Positions 9,098 to 15,595 of a stretch of 18,557 bases of DNA are shown one piece after another. The position numbers and the translations under genes are program-made. The stretch is from an uncultured Clostridia bacterium. Lineage in GTDB: Bacteria > Bacillota > Clostridia > Oscillospirales > Acutalibacteraceae. Under the pieces are notes generated by a model. The model was not told where the DNA came from, ran no database searches, and saw only the letters and a list, made by a program, of their open reading frames with translations. Numbering within the stretch: the first letter of the stretch is position 1; every line of letters starts with the position of its first letter. The stretch is from contig CANQSG010000017.1 of the NCBI GenBank assembly GCA_947626485.1, positions 1 to 18,557 on the forward strand, written 5' to 3'.

Positions 9098-9355
9098 ATG
9101 GTTTTTACATATAGAACAAGTGGGGTCTGCTCCCGCGAAATTCAAATCGAGATCGACGAGCAGGACGTCGTGCAGGACGTCCGGTTCCTCGGCGGCTGCA
9201 ACGGCAATTTGCAGGGCATCGGCCACCTCGTCGCCGGCATGCCGGCAGAGGAGGTCATTCGCCGCCTCGAGTCGATCCGCTGCGGCAACAAGCCGACCTC
9301 CTGTCCCGATCAGCTCGCACGGGCTCTGCGGGAATATCTCTCCAGCAAAGGGTGA
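9098..9355 (+). CDS. TSCPD-domain protein (TIGR03905-like)
   Basis: An 85-residue protein with the TSCPD signature near its end (RCGNKPTSCPDQLARALREY). The Cys-rich pattern is SGVCSREI at the start, FLGGCNGNLQGI in the middle, then C-x7-C. Small stand-alone TSCPD proteins of this size are common in Clostridia and their function is unknown. The same domain occurs at the C terminus of some ribonucleotide reductases, where Cys residues probably bind metal; extending that to this protein is inference. I chose ATG 9098 because GAAAGGAA lies about 8 bases upstream and MVFTYRTSGVC is the usual start; a TTG at 9074 precedes that site. It follows rpoD by 57 bases with no terminator, so it may be cotranscribed. 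Confidence 0.88.
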   Translation: MVFTYRTSGVCSREIQIEIDEQDVVQDVRFLGGCNGNLQGIGHLVAGMPAEEVIRRLESIRCGNKPTSCPDQLARALREYLSSKG

Positions 9356-9361
9356 TGCACG

Positions 9362-9931
9362 ATGTCGGGCGACGAAGACATTAAAATCGTCGAGGATCAT
9401 CCGTCGCAGACGGTGAAACACTATCGCGAAGCGGGGGTCGCGCCCAACCGGACGCCGCCGCCCGACGCCGCCCTCGTGCGGCAGGGTCGCGCGCTCGGAC
9501 AGGCGGTAGCGGAGGCCTTTGTGCAGGCCGCTTCCGACCGGGACGCCGCGCCCGACGAGGTCGACAGCGAAATGCTGCTGCAACGGCAGCTCCTGCTCTC
9601 CTTCACGGTCAGCGTCGCGCTCGAGCGCTTCTGCCGGGACGACAGCGTCGCGGGGATCGCCCAGAAAAGCTTTCTCGACACCCTCAAAAAGACGTCGGAC
9701 GCGCTCTATCGCAGCTCGTCGGACACCGGCGCCTTTTCCTTCTATTATCTCGCCTACCGCCGCGGCGGCGACGTCGAGCGCCGCATCGGGCAGACATTCG
9801 CCATGCTCTGCTCCCACGACGGCGACCCGATCTATCAGGAGCTCGGCGAAGCCCTCTACTGCTGGTTCTCCTCCACCGTCCGCACCCAAGCCGAATCCCT
9901 CGGCCTGACCGCACAGGCGGGGAAGGACTGA
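9362..9931 (+). CDS. Unrecognised protein, 189 aa
   Basis: I do not recognise a family. The frame has a good ATG with AAAGGGTG upstream and begins 6 bases after the TSCPD stop, with the GC-rich third positions of the core genes, so it is very likely real and in the same operon. The first ~45 residues are polar and Pro-rich (VAPNRTPPPDAAL). The rest is predicted helical by eye, with ALGQAVAEAFVQAA, then LLLSFTVSVALERFCRDDSV at about 78-97, and aromatic-rich stretches GAFSFYYLAYRRG and GEALYCWFSSTVR. I see no signal peptide, membrane segment, metal motif or catalytic signature. The helical, Tyr/Phe-rich C-terminal half suggests a soluble all-alpha protein. No function is assigned. Confidence 0.75.
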   Translation: MSGDEDIKIVEDHPSQTVKHYREAGVAPNRTPPPDAALVRQGRALGQAVAEAFVQAASDRDAAPDEVDSEMLLQRQLLLSFTVSVALERFCRDDSVAGIAQKSFLDTLKKTSDALYRSSSDTGAFSFYYLAYRRGGDVERRIGQTFAMLCSHDGDPIYQELGEALYCWFSSTVRTQAESLGLTAQAGKD

Positions 9932-9980
9932 ATTTACGCCGAAATAGGATTGAAAAACGGAAAGGGAGGGGAAACCCGGT

Positions 9981-10271
9981 ATGACGGATATTGCGGAATT
10001 GCAGGCGGTGCTGACGCCTGTGTTTCAGAATTACGGGATTTCCCGCGCCGTTTTGTTCGGTTCGGTCGCCAAAAAGACAGCAACTGAAAAGAGTGATCTG
10101 GATCTGCTGGTGACGAGCGACCTGCACGGTCTGCGGTTTGTCGGATTCATGGAAGCCGTCCGCCGCGCGGTGCAAATGCCGGTGGACATCCTCGACGTAA
10201 CCCACATCGAACGCGGCTCCAAAATGCAGCGCGAAATCGAATCGACCGGGGTGACCATCTATGAGAAATGA
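9981..10271 (+). CDS. MntA-type minimal nucleotidyltransferase antitoxin
   Basis: A 96-residue minimal nucleotidyltransferase. It shows the complete GSx10DxD active site: Gly27-Ser28 in LFGSVAKK, then Asp39-x-Asp41 in SDLDLLV, with a third acidic residue, Asp69, in PVDILDV. Proteins of this type (MntA) are antitoxins that AMPylate a Tyr next to the catalytic motif of the partner HEPN ribonuclease. The start has a strong GGGAGGGG site 9 bases upstream. The stop overlaps the start of the HEPN gene, the classic arrangement, but that toxin gene is broken. By eye the codon use is less GC-rich than the rpoD-side genes, suggesting acquisition by transfer. All catalytic residues are intact, so the enzyme should be active. 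Confidence 0.9.
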   Translation: MTDIAELQAVLTPVFQNYGISRAVLFGSVAKKTATEKSDLDLLVTSDLHGLRFVGFMEAVRRAVQMPVDILDVTHIERGSKMQREIESTGVTIYEK

Positions 10272-10571
10272 AATCAGATTGCCTACTGTGAAAAATTGAT
10301 TCATTACTGCGAAGGTTATTCCTACGAAACCTTTTCAAAAGACACAAAGCCGGTAGAAGCCTGCGTTTTCAATCTCAGCCAAATCGGTGAACTTTGTCAC
10401 GCGGTGGATGATGACTTCGCGACAGCCCACCCGGATGTTCCGTGGGCGGAAATATAAGGATTGCGCAACCGCATTGTACATGATTACGAAGGCGTCAATT
10501 TGACGCTTGTCTGGGAAATTATCAGCGGCGACGTCCCGGAGCTGAAAGCGCTTCTGCAAAAAATATTCTGA
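10261..10571 (+). pseudogene. HEPN-domain toxin (DUF86/HepT-like), inactivated
   Basis: The gene begins with ATG 10261, overlapping the antitoxin stop, but its frame ends after 12 codons at TGA 10297. A shift just before 10275 restores a HEPN/DUF86 reading: QIAYCEKLIHYCEGYSYETF, VFNLSQIGELCHAVDDDF, HPDVPWAEI. An in-frame TAA at 10455-10457 follows, and beyond it GLRNRIVHDYEGVNLTLVWE and the natural stop at 10569. The catalytic Rx4HxY motif (RNRIVHDY, 10464-10487) lies after both lesions, so no active ribonuclease can be made. The intact ancestor would have been about 103 residues, normal for the family. Two independent lesions argue against a sequencing error. Its partner antitoxin next door is intact. 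Confidence 0.9.
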
Positions 10572-10586
10572 TAAAAGAAAAGGAAA

Positions 10587-10655
10587 CGGCGAGTAGGGCG
10601 ACGCTCCCTATCCGCCGCAAAAGCGGAACCGCCCGCGTTTTCCGCTTCAAACGCG
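10587..10655. repeat. Two hairpins in non-coding DNA after the HEPN remnant
   Basis: Bases 10587-10598 pair with 10606-10617 around a 7-base loop, with one mismatch and one wobble. CGCGTTT (10634-10640) pairs perfectly with AAACGCG (10649-10655). Neither is followed by a T-run, so they are not standard terminators. They may be REP-like or recombination debris. Confidence 0.35.
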
Positions 10656-10699
10656 TGAAAACCCGCCCGAAAAGCGCTCTGACCCGCGCGCAAAATAAA

Positions 10700-10739
10700 A
10701 ACCGGTTAAGACAGATTTTTCTGTTCTAACCGGTTTTTT
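10700..10739 (+). terminator. Rho-independent terminator between the HEPN and GNAT remnants
   Basis: Fifteen bases at 10700-10714 (starting AACCGGTTA) pair with 10721-10735 (ending TAACCGGTT), with a two-base internal mismatch. The T-run continues to 10739. An A-rich flank on the left makes it usable in both directions. Confidence 0.85.
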
Positions 10740-11108
10740 GTATATACTAAGGTTGTCCGCCGCGCCCGTTTGCCGCAGAGTGAAGAAGGAAACGAATTTC
10801 AGACAAGTGTTCCCGCCGTCGAAATTGATTATTTCGCCGTGGACGAGGAATATCGCAGCTTGAAGCTGGACGAAGATTCCAACCGATACGAAACCATAAG
10901 CAAAGCCTTTTTCCTGTATATGCTCGAACATATTAAGAAAATTTCCATCGAGCAGGTGGGCGCGACGCATATCTGTCTGTACGCCGTTCCGAAAGCCGTC
11001 CACTTCTACGAGAGATGCGGCTTCGAGCCTTTCGAAGCGTACATGAACGCAGACGAACTGCCGTTTTTGGAAAATTGTATTCCGATGTTTTATGTGATCA
11101 ATAAATAA
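10740..11108 (+). pseudogene. GNAT-family N-acetyltransferase, 5'-truncated remnant
   Basis: The open frame encodes the C-terminal two thirds of a GNAT acetyltransferase: VPAVEIDYFAVDEEYR (the strand before the acetyl-CoA site), AFFLYMLEHIKKIS, GATHICLYAVP, then KAVHFYERCGFEPF, the usual GNAT C-terminal motif, ending CIPMFYVINK. The family-like reading begins near 10740, directly after a terminator hairpin. The frame has no start codon with a ribosome binding site; TTG 10770 is the only early candidate and would skip conserved sequence. About 55-60 N-terminal residues seem lost. The A-site glycines (Q/RxxGxG/A) are not evident; SLKLDEDSNRYETIS stands there, as in a subgroup I recall. Substrate unknown. 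It could be expressed as a fragment but is most likely dead. Confidence 0.7.
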
Positions 11109-11167
11109 GAACGGGTGCTTTTAGAAAAGAAAGAAGATGCGTCCGCGGCGCAGACGAAATGGGAAGT

Positions 11168-11200
11168 CCCTGCCGATCAGGTTGTCGGCAGGGCTTTCTT
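11168..11200 (+). terminator. Possible terminator after the GNAT remnant
   Basis: CCCTGCCGA (11168-11176) pairs perfectly with TCGGCAGGG (11185-11193) around an 8-base loop. The tail CTTTCTTG is only moderately T-rich, so its efficiency is uncertain. Confidence 0.6.
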
Positions 11201-11223
11201 GCACAGATGAGAAAAAATTTTTC

Positions 11224-11252
11224 TTGTGTTACAAGGGAAACCGTATTATAAT
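11224..11252 (+). promoter_or_regulatory. Sigma-A promoter of the membrane acyltransferase gene
   Basis: TTGTGT (11224-11229), a 17-base spacer and a consensus TATAAT (11247-11252). It would give a leader of about 115 bases before the ATG at 11377. Confidence 0.6.
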
Positions 11253-11376
11253 ATGGGAGGTTTGTCACGCGTGGGCAGGGGCGGTATTTTATTACTCGCT
11301 GCGCTTTCAGCGCTCCTGCAACATTTGCCGCACCCGCGTCTACCTCTTATGCAGGCAATCGAAAGGAAACATTCAG

Positions 11377-12463
11377 ATGACAAAAAAACAATCTGCCGCG
11401 TGCTATGGCGTCGCCATCCTGTTCATGTTGTATCATCACCTGTTTTGCATCCCGGAGCGGCTGCAAACGGAATATTTCTCGGTCGCAGATCTGATCGGGG
11501 GGTACGGAGCGACGTCTTGCCTGGTTCTGTAAGATCTGTGTCGCGATCTACGCCTTTATCAGCGGATACGGGCTGTTTCACTCGATTCAGCCGCTGAAAC
11601 AGGGCGGGAAAACTTCCGCACGGGAATTGGGAAGCCTTTACGCTTCCACGGGAAAGCGGATTCTCGCTTTTTACGGAAAGTATTGGCTGGTGTTTGCCGT
11701 TTTTATCCCGATAGGTGTGGTGCTCGGCGCCGTTCAAATCGAGAGTCCGCTTCAACTTTTCAAGGCGCTTTCCGCCTATCGAATCTATTATAACGGCGAG
11801 TGGTGGTATGTAAAGCAGTATCTGGTCATGCTGTTGTTTTTGCCGCCGATGGATCTTTTTTTCGATTTCCTGCTGCAAAAAGAACGCCGCACGTTTGGCA
11901 CGTTTTCGCTTTTGGCGGCGCTCGGTTGTTTGTATTTAGGCTTGCTTTACTTCACAAAGCCTAATAATTTTTACTGCCTGATTTTCCTGATCGGCTATCT
12001 CTGTGCGCGGGGTCAAATTTTCACGCGTTTGGAAAATCATATCCCCGCCGGTTGGGTTTCGGTTCTGCTCGGTCTGGGACTTTTCGCGGCGGCTTTTGTG
12101 ATTCGTTCGCTTCTTGCGGACAACGCGGCTTATTATTCCTCAGATCCGCTTCTCGCACCGGTTGTCGTGTTTTCACTCTGCCTGTTGACACGAAAGCAGG
12201 GAAAAGGCACCGCCTGCCTCGCATGGCTCGGCAAATACAGCATTTACATGTGGTTGACGCACACGTTTTTCTGTTATTATTATTTCCGGGAGTGGTCGAC
12301 GGCCAGCCATATTTCCACGCTGATGTATTTGCAGCTGATCGCTGTCTCTCTGGGGACCGCGATCGTCCTTCACGCACTCGAACGCCTGCTCGCCCGACTG
12401 CTTTCCGGGATAACATCCAAACTGAAAAAACAAGCCCCCGCGTCACAGCCGCAGACCCCATAA
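11377..12463 (+). pseudogene. Acyltransferase-3 family membrane protein, frameshifted at a G6 run
   Basis: A polytopic membrane acyltransferase of the type that O-acetylates surface glycans. The first part starts MTKKQSAACYGVAILFMLYH, with a His-containing first helix typical of acyltransferase-3, but stops at TAA 11530. The rest is one frame over, from about 11501 to 12463: RLAWFCKICVAIYAFISGYG, EWWYVKQYLVMLLFLPP, several more hydrophobic helices, and a basic C terminus. Removing one G from the run of six at 11497-11502 joins the halves seamlessly (ADLIGGTERRLAWFCK), giving 361 residues, normal for the family. The ATG has GAAAGGAAA upstream and a promoter at 11224-11252. Options are a phase-variable gene, a recent mutation or a sequencing error; everything else in the gene is intact. 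Confidence 0.85.
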
Positions 12464-12478
12464 CCCCGCGCCCACCCC

Positions 12479-12556
12479 CCGCCCGCAGGCGGCATTACAA
12501 TCCGTCCGCGCAGCGGACACCGAACTTCTTCACTCTTCACTCTTAGCTCTTCACTC
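12479..12556. repeat. REP-like element: two hairpins plus four tandem heptamers
   Basis: CCGCC/GGCGG (12479-12492, 4-base loop) and GTCCGC/GCGGAC (12504-12518, 3-base loop) are followed at 12529-12556 by four adjacent heptamers, three TTCACTC and one TTAGCTC. This fills the gap between the acyltransferase stop and the terminator. The layout looks like an interspersed intergenic repeat; whether it recurs in the genome cannot be seen here. Confidence 0.6.
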
Positions 12557-12560
12557 AATG

Positions 12561-12586
12561 AAAAAAGCCCCAAACGGGGCTTTTTT
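12561..12586. terminator. Bidirectional terminator between acyltransferase and glycyl radical enzyme
   Basis: Six A residues, GCCCC (12567-12571), loop AAAC, GGGGC (12576-12580), then six T residues. It serves both convergent genes; the enzyme's stop codon abuts the T-run. Confidence 0.92.
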
Positions 12587-14595
12587 CAGTTAAACACGTA
12601 TTCCGTCCGTCGAATAATGTGATCCTGATAGCAGGGGTCGAGTTCGCAGAAGTAGCCGCTCCAGCCCCAGACGCGGACGATGAGGTTGCGGTCGCTGGCG
12701 GGGTCGCGTTTGGCGCGCAGGAGACGGTCGCGGTTGATGGCGTTGAGCTGCAGCTGCTCGCCGCCGCAGGCGATAAAGGCCTGCACGAGTTGGGCGACCT
12801 TCTTCTCGCCTTGTTCGTTGCGGAAGACGGTGTCGTGCAGCTCCATCGTCAGCGGGCCGCCGTTGGGCAGGCCGGTCATGTTGTTCTTTGTAAAGGACTG
12901 GATCACCGAAAGCGGGCCGTTCACCCGCGCGTCGGGCGAGGGCGAGAAGGCGCAGGCGTAGGGCGTGCCCGCCTTTCTGCCGTCGGCCGTGGTGCCGATC
13001 TTCTCCGCCGACTTGATGTATTCCATCGCGCTGCCCGTCCCGGCGCGGTAACGGCCGCCGCCCTCGGTCGGGTGATTGTTGAGGTATTTGGAAAAACAGT
13101 CCATCAAAAAGCCGCCCAGCGCGTCGGCGCGGTCGTCGTTGTTGCCCATTTTCGGGCAGGAAAGCAGCCGTTCGCGCAGGTCCTCCTGCTCCTCAAAATC
13201 GGCAGCGAGGGCGTCGTAGAGCGCTTTTGCAGAAACCGACTTCTCCTCGAAAACCGTCTGCCGGATGGCGGCGAGGGCGTCGGCAGCCGTGGAGAGCCCG
13301 ACGCCGTGGATGCCGAGGTTGTTGTACTTCGCGCCGCCGTCGACGACGTCCCGCCCGCGCTCGATGCAGGGGCGGATAAAGAGGGAAACAAAGGGCTGCG
13401 CGCCGCGCTTGCGGTGGTATTGATAGGCGTTGACCTTCGCGATGATGTCGTCGCATTCAGCGTGCATTTCGTCCTCCGTGTGCGACAGGAAGGTCTCGAA
13501 ATCCGGCGACGAAGCGAGGAATTTCTCGGTCGTGCGGGCGACGACGGCCGGATAATTCATCACGCCGATGTTGACGACGTCGGCGGCGCAGCCCGGCACG
13601 ATGAACTCCCAGCAGGCAGCGACGGTGTAATCGCGGGCGTCGGCGAGGTCGTAGCCCACGCGGCAGAGCGCCGGAATGACGACGTCGTCGTTGCTGTACT
13701 GCGGGAAGCCGAGCCCTCGCTTCGTCAGCTTGGTCGCGCGCTCGTAGACGGAAAGCGGCGTGTTTTTGTCGACCCGCAGGTTGATTTTCGGGTCGATCAG
13801 GCTCAATTCCTCGGAGGCGTCGAGGCAGAGCTCGGTCAGCTCGTTATAGGCGTTGTTGCCGTCGCGGTCGCAGCCGCCGAGCATCACGCTCTGGCCGTTG
13901 TCGCCCTGCTGCACGCCGGGGTAGAGGTCGGTGTCGAAATTCTGCGCGATGAAAAAGAGCTCGGTCAGCTCCAGCAGCTCGTCGCGCGTCGCCCCGGCGG
14001 CGAGCGAACGGCGGTAATAGGGCAGCATATATTGGTCGAACCGCCCGAAGGTGACGTGCGTCGTGTTGTTCAGCCGCAGGACGTAGGTCAAAAATTTGTG
14101 GGCGACGAGGGCTTCGTAATAGTCGCGCGCCCCCTGCATCGGCACGCGGGCGAGCGCCCCGGCGAGCGCGGTTCGGTTTTGCGCGGCGGCGGCGCGGCGA
14201 ACCTTTTCGGCGAGCGCCTCGCAGGCTTGCAGGCAGGCAAGCCCGGCTTGCAGGAAGGCGCGCCCTTTTTCGTCGGCGGTCGGCAGCCGGTGTTCGATGC
14301 GCGCCCGGACGCCGCTCAGCCCCTCGGCGAGGTAGCTTTCGAAATCCACCGTGATGTTGCCGAAGCCGCCGAGGCCGCGGACGGTGCGCTTCTGGAAGCG
14401 GTTGAAGCCGAAGAAATCTTCGCCGTAAAAAACGGGTTGCTCGGCGTCGCACGCCGCGGCGAAGAGGCGGGCGCTCAGCGCCGCGTCGGGACATTCGTCG
14501 GGCGGAAGCGGCAGGGTGGGCAGGGAATCGCCCCGCGTGTCGCGGTAGCTGCGCGCGCGCAGGAAGGCGAGCCGTTCGGTTACGCGTTCTGTCAT
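12586..14595 (-). CDS. Glycyl radical enzyme with a CxE active site, substrate unknown
   Basis: A 669-residue glycyl radical enzyme (pyruvate formate-lyase superfamily). The radical Gly644 sits in RVWGWSGYF near the C terminus, after GGEQLQLNAINRDRLL. The catalytic thiyl residue is Cys328 in VAACWEFIVPG, followed by Glu330. This C-x-E pattern matches dehydratases and lyases of the superfamily (glycerol, propanediol and hydroxyproline dehydratases, choline lyase), where Glu is the base, and excludes true PFL (Cys-Cys). Trp between them is unusual; Val is standard. Other family blocks: FGNITVDFESYLAEGLSGVR, GGAKYNNLGIHGVGLSTAAD, TADGRKAGTPYACAFSPSPD. It is shorter than the usual 780-850 residues, with the shortage in the N-terminal half. 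ATG 14595 has AGGAG 9 bases upstream; it lies 34 bases after the activase stop. Oxygen-sensitive cytoplasmic enzyme; reaction not assignable. Confidence 0.9.
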   Translation of the reverse strand: MTERVTERLAFLRARSYRDTRGDSLPTLPLPPDECPDAALSARLFAAACDAEQPVFYGEDFFGFNRFQKRTVRGLGGFGNITVDFESYLAEGLSGVRARIEHRLPTADEKGRAFLQAGLACLQACEALAEKVRRAAAAQNRTALAGALARVPMQGARDYYEALVAHKFLTYVLRLNNTTHVTFGRFDQYMLPYYRRSLAAGATRDELLELTELFFIAQNFDTDLYPGVQQGDNGQSVMLGGCDRDGNNAYNELTELCLDASEELSLIDPKINLRVDKNTPLSVYERATKLTKRGLGFPQYSNDDVVIPALCRVGYDLADARDYTVAACWEFIVPGCAADVVNIGVMNYPAVVARTTEKFLASSPDFETFLSHTEDEMHAECDDIIAKVNAYQYHRKRGAQPFVSLFIRPCIERGRDVVDGGAKYNNLGIHGVGLSTAADALAAIRQTVFEEKSVSAKALYDALAADFEEQEDLRERLLSCPKMGNNDDRADALGGFLMDCFSKYLNNHPTEGGGRYRAGTGSAMEYIKSAEKIGTTADGRKAGTPYACAFSPSPDARVNGPLSVIQSFTKNNMTGLPNGGPLTMELHDTVFRNEQGEKKVAQLVQAFIACGGEQLQLNAINRDRLLRAKRDPASDRNLIVRVWGWSGYFCELDPCYQDHIIRRTEYVFN

Positions 14596-14629
14596 AAAAA
14601 TCGCTCCTTTTTTGGCTTTGCTTCGAGTG

Positions 14630-15478
14630 TTAAAGGACGGTCGCCCGCAGGCCACAGGCGGAAAAAATTTCGAGGCATTCCGCTTTGGGGCGCACCGGAA
14701 CCGTTTCGTCGAAATCGGGCGCATAGCGGCGCAGCAGCCCCGCATATTTGCCGCCTGCCATGCGGTTGTAGGGCAGCAGCTCGACATCCCGCACGCCGTT
14801 TTGGGCGGCGAACCGGGCGATGGCGGCCAGGTTTTCGCGCGTGTCGGTCACGGTGGGGATAAGGGGCACGCGGGTGATAAACGGGACGCCGCTCGCGGCG
14901 AGGCGGCGGTAATTTTCGAGGATCGGCGCGTTGTCGACCCCGCAGAACCGGCGGTGAAGCGCGCCGTCCATCAGTTTGAGGTCATAGAGAAAGAAGTCGC
15001 AAACGTCGAGAAGCGCCGAAAATTGCGCCCCGTCGACGTAACCGGCGGTCTGCACCGCGCGGTGGGTGACGCCGCGCAAGGATGCGAGGCAGGCGAGCAG
15101 GAAGGGCATTTGTGCCGTCGGCTCGCCGCCCGAAAAGGTCACGCCGCCGCCCGAGGCGTTGAGGATCGCGGCGTTTTTCCGCACCTGCGCGCAGAGCTCC
15201 TCGGGCGTCAGATCCTTCCCGCAGGGGCGCACGAGGCGGCGCGGGCAGGCGGCGGCGGAATTCTCGTCGAGCCGGTTCGGGTCGGCGGCCGCGCGGACGC
15301 AGGCGCCGCATTGCAGGCAGCCGTTCTGCCCCCGCACCCATTCGGTCGAAAATTGCTGTCCCTCGGGGTTGTGGCACCAGCTACACCGCAGCGGGCAGCC
15401 CTTGAGGAAAAAGGTCATGCGGATCCCGGGCCCGTCGTAGGTCGAGAATTCCTCGACCGAAAAGATCCGTCCCTGCAT
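14630..15478 (-). CDS. Glycyl radical enzyme activase (radical SAM)
   Basis: A 282-residue radical SAM activase that installs the Gly radical on the enzyme encoded just downstream. The SAM cluster motif is Cys28-x3-Cys32-x2-Cys35 in GCPLRCSWCHNPEG, preceded by STYDGPGIRMTFFLKG, typical of GRE activases; FSGGEPT is the SAM-binding GGE motif. An insert at about residues 53-87 carries Cys54, Cys57, Cys60 (CLQCGAC) and Cys78-Pro, enough for one auxiliary Fe-S cluster rather than the usual two-cluster ferredoxin insert. RVPLIPTVTDTREN and ELLPYNRMAGGKY are family C-terminal blocks. ATG 15478 has a perfect AGGAGG 7 bases upstream. The frame stays open further upstream only as a shadow of the AraC gene. 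First gene of the operon, under a promoter overlapping that of the regulator. Confidence 0.94.
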   Translation of the reverse strand: MQGRIFSVEEFSTYDGPGIRMTFFLKGCPLRCSWCHNPEGQQFSTEWVRGQNGCLQCGACVRAAADPNRLDENSAAACPRRLVRPCGKDLTPEELCAQVRKNAAILNASGGGVTFSGGEPTAQMPFLLACLASLRGVTHRAVQTAGYVDGAQFSALLDVCDFFLYDLKLMDGALHRRFCGVDNAPILENYRRLAASGVPFITRVPLIPTVTDTRENLAAIARFAAQNGVRDVELLPYNRMAGGKYAGLLRRYAPDFDETVPVRPKAECLEIFSACGLRATVL

Positions 15479-15509
15479 TCGCTCGCCTCCTTTTGCGCTT
15501 TCTGTTGTC

Positions 15510-15539
15510 ATTGTACGCCGGGCGGGCTTGACAAAGCAA
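15510..15539 (-). promoter_or_regulatory. Promoter of the activase/glycyl radical enzyme operon
   Basis: On the minus strand, TTGCTT (15534-15539), an 18-base spacer and TACAAT (15510-15515) lie about 32 bases upstream of the activase ATG. Its upstream half overlaps the -35 of the divergent AraC promoter, so regulator binding could affect both. Confidence 0.5.
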
Positions 15540-15556
15540 GCGAAATGTTGTATAAA
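15528..15556 (+). promoter_or_regulatory. Strong sigma-A promoter of the AraC-family gene
   Basis: TTGACA (15528-15533), exactly 17 bases, TATAAA (15551-15556): near consensus. An imperfect palindrome, TTGTATAAATATAGACAA (15548-15565), covers the -10 and could be an operator for autoregulation. Confidence 0.8.
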
Positions 15557-15595
15557 TATAGACAAAAGTTTACGTTTTGCAAAGGGGAGGAGCGT

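Noticed and set aside
11226..11597. A leader frame (MGGLSRVGRG...) ahead of and overlapping the acyltransferase
   Set aside because: It has no ribosome binding site, its start overlaps the promoter, and it overlaps the better-supported acyltransferase frame. The later part is an off-frame reading.
12586..14595. Calling the glycyl radical enzyme pyruvate formate-lyase (pflB)
   Set aside because: PFL needs adjacent catalytic cysteines; here the loop is Ala-Cys-Trp-Glu and the protein is about 90 residues shorter than PFL.
12619..14862. A 747-codon plus-strand frame opposite the glycyl radical enzyme
   Set aside because: It is a shadow of a certain gene, Ala/Val/Gly/Glu-rich with no domain, and has no ribosome binding site or promoter.
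14612..15595. Upstream extension of the AraC-family frame into the activase region
   Set aside because: The extension is antisense to the activase. The ATG at 15596 has a strong ribosome binding site and a near-consensus promoter right before it.
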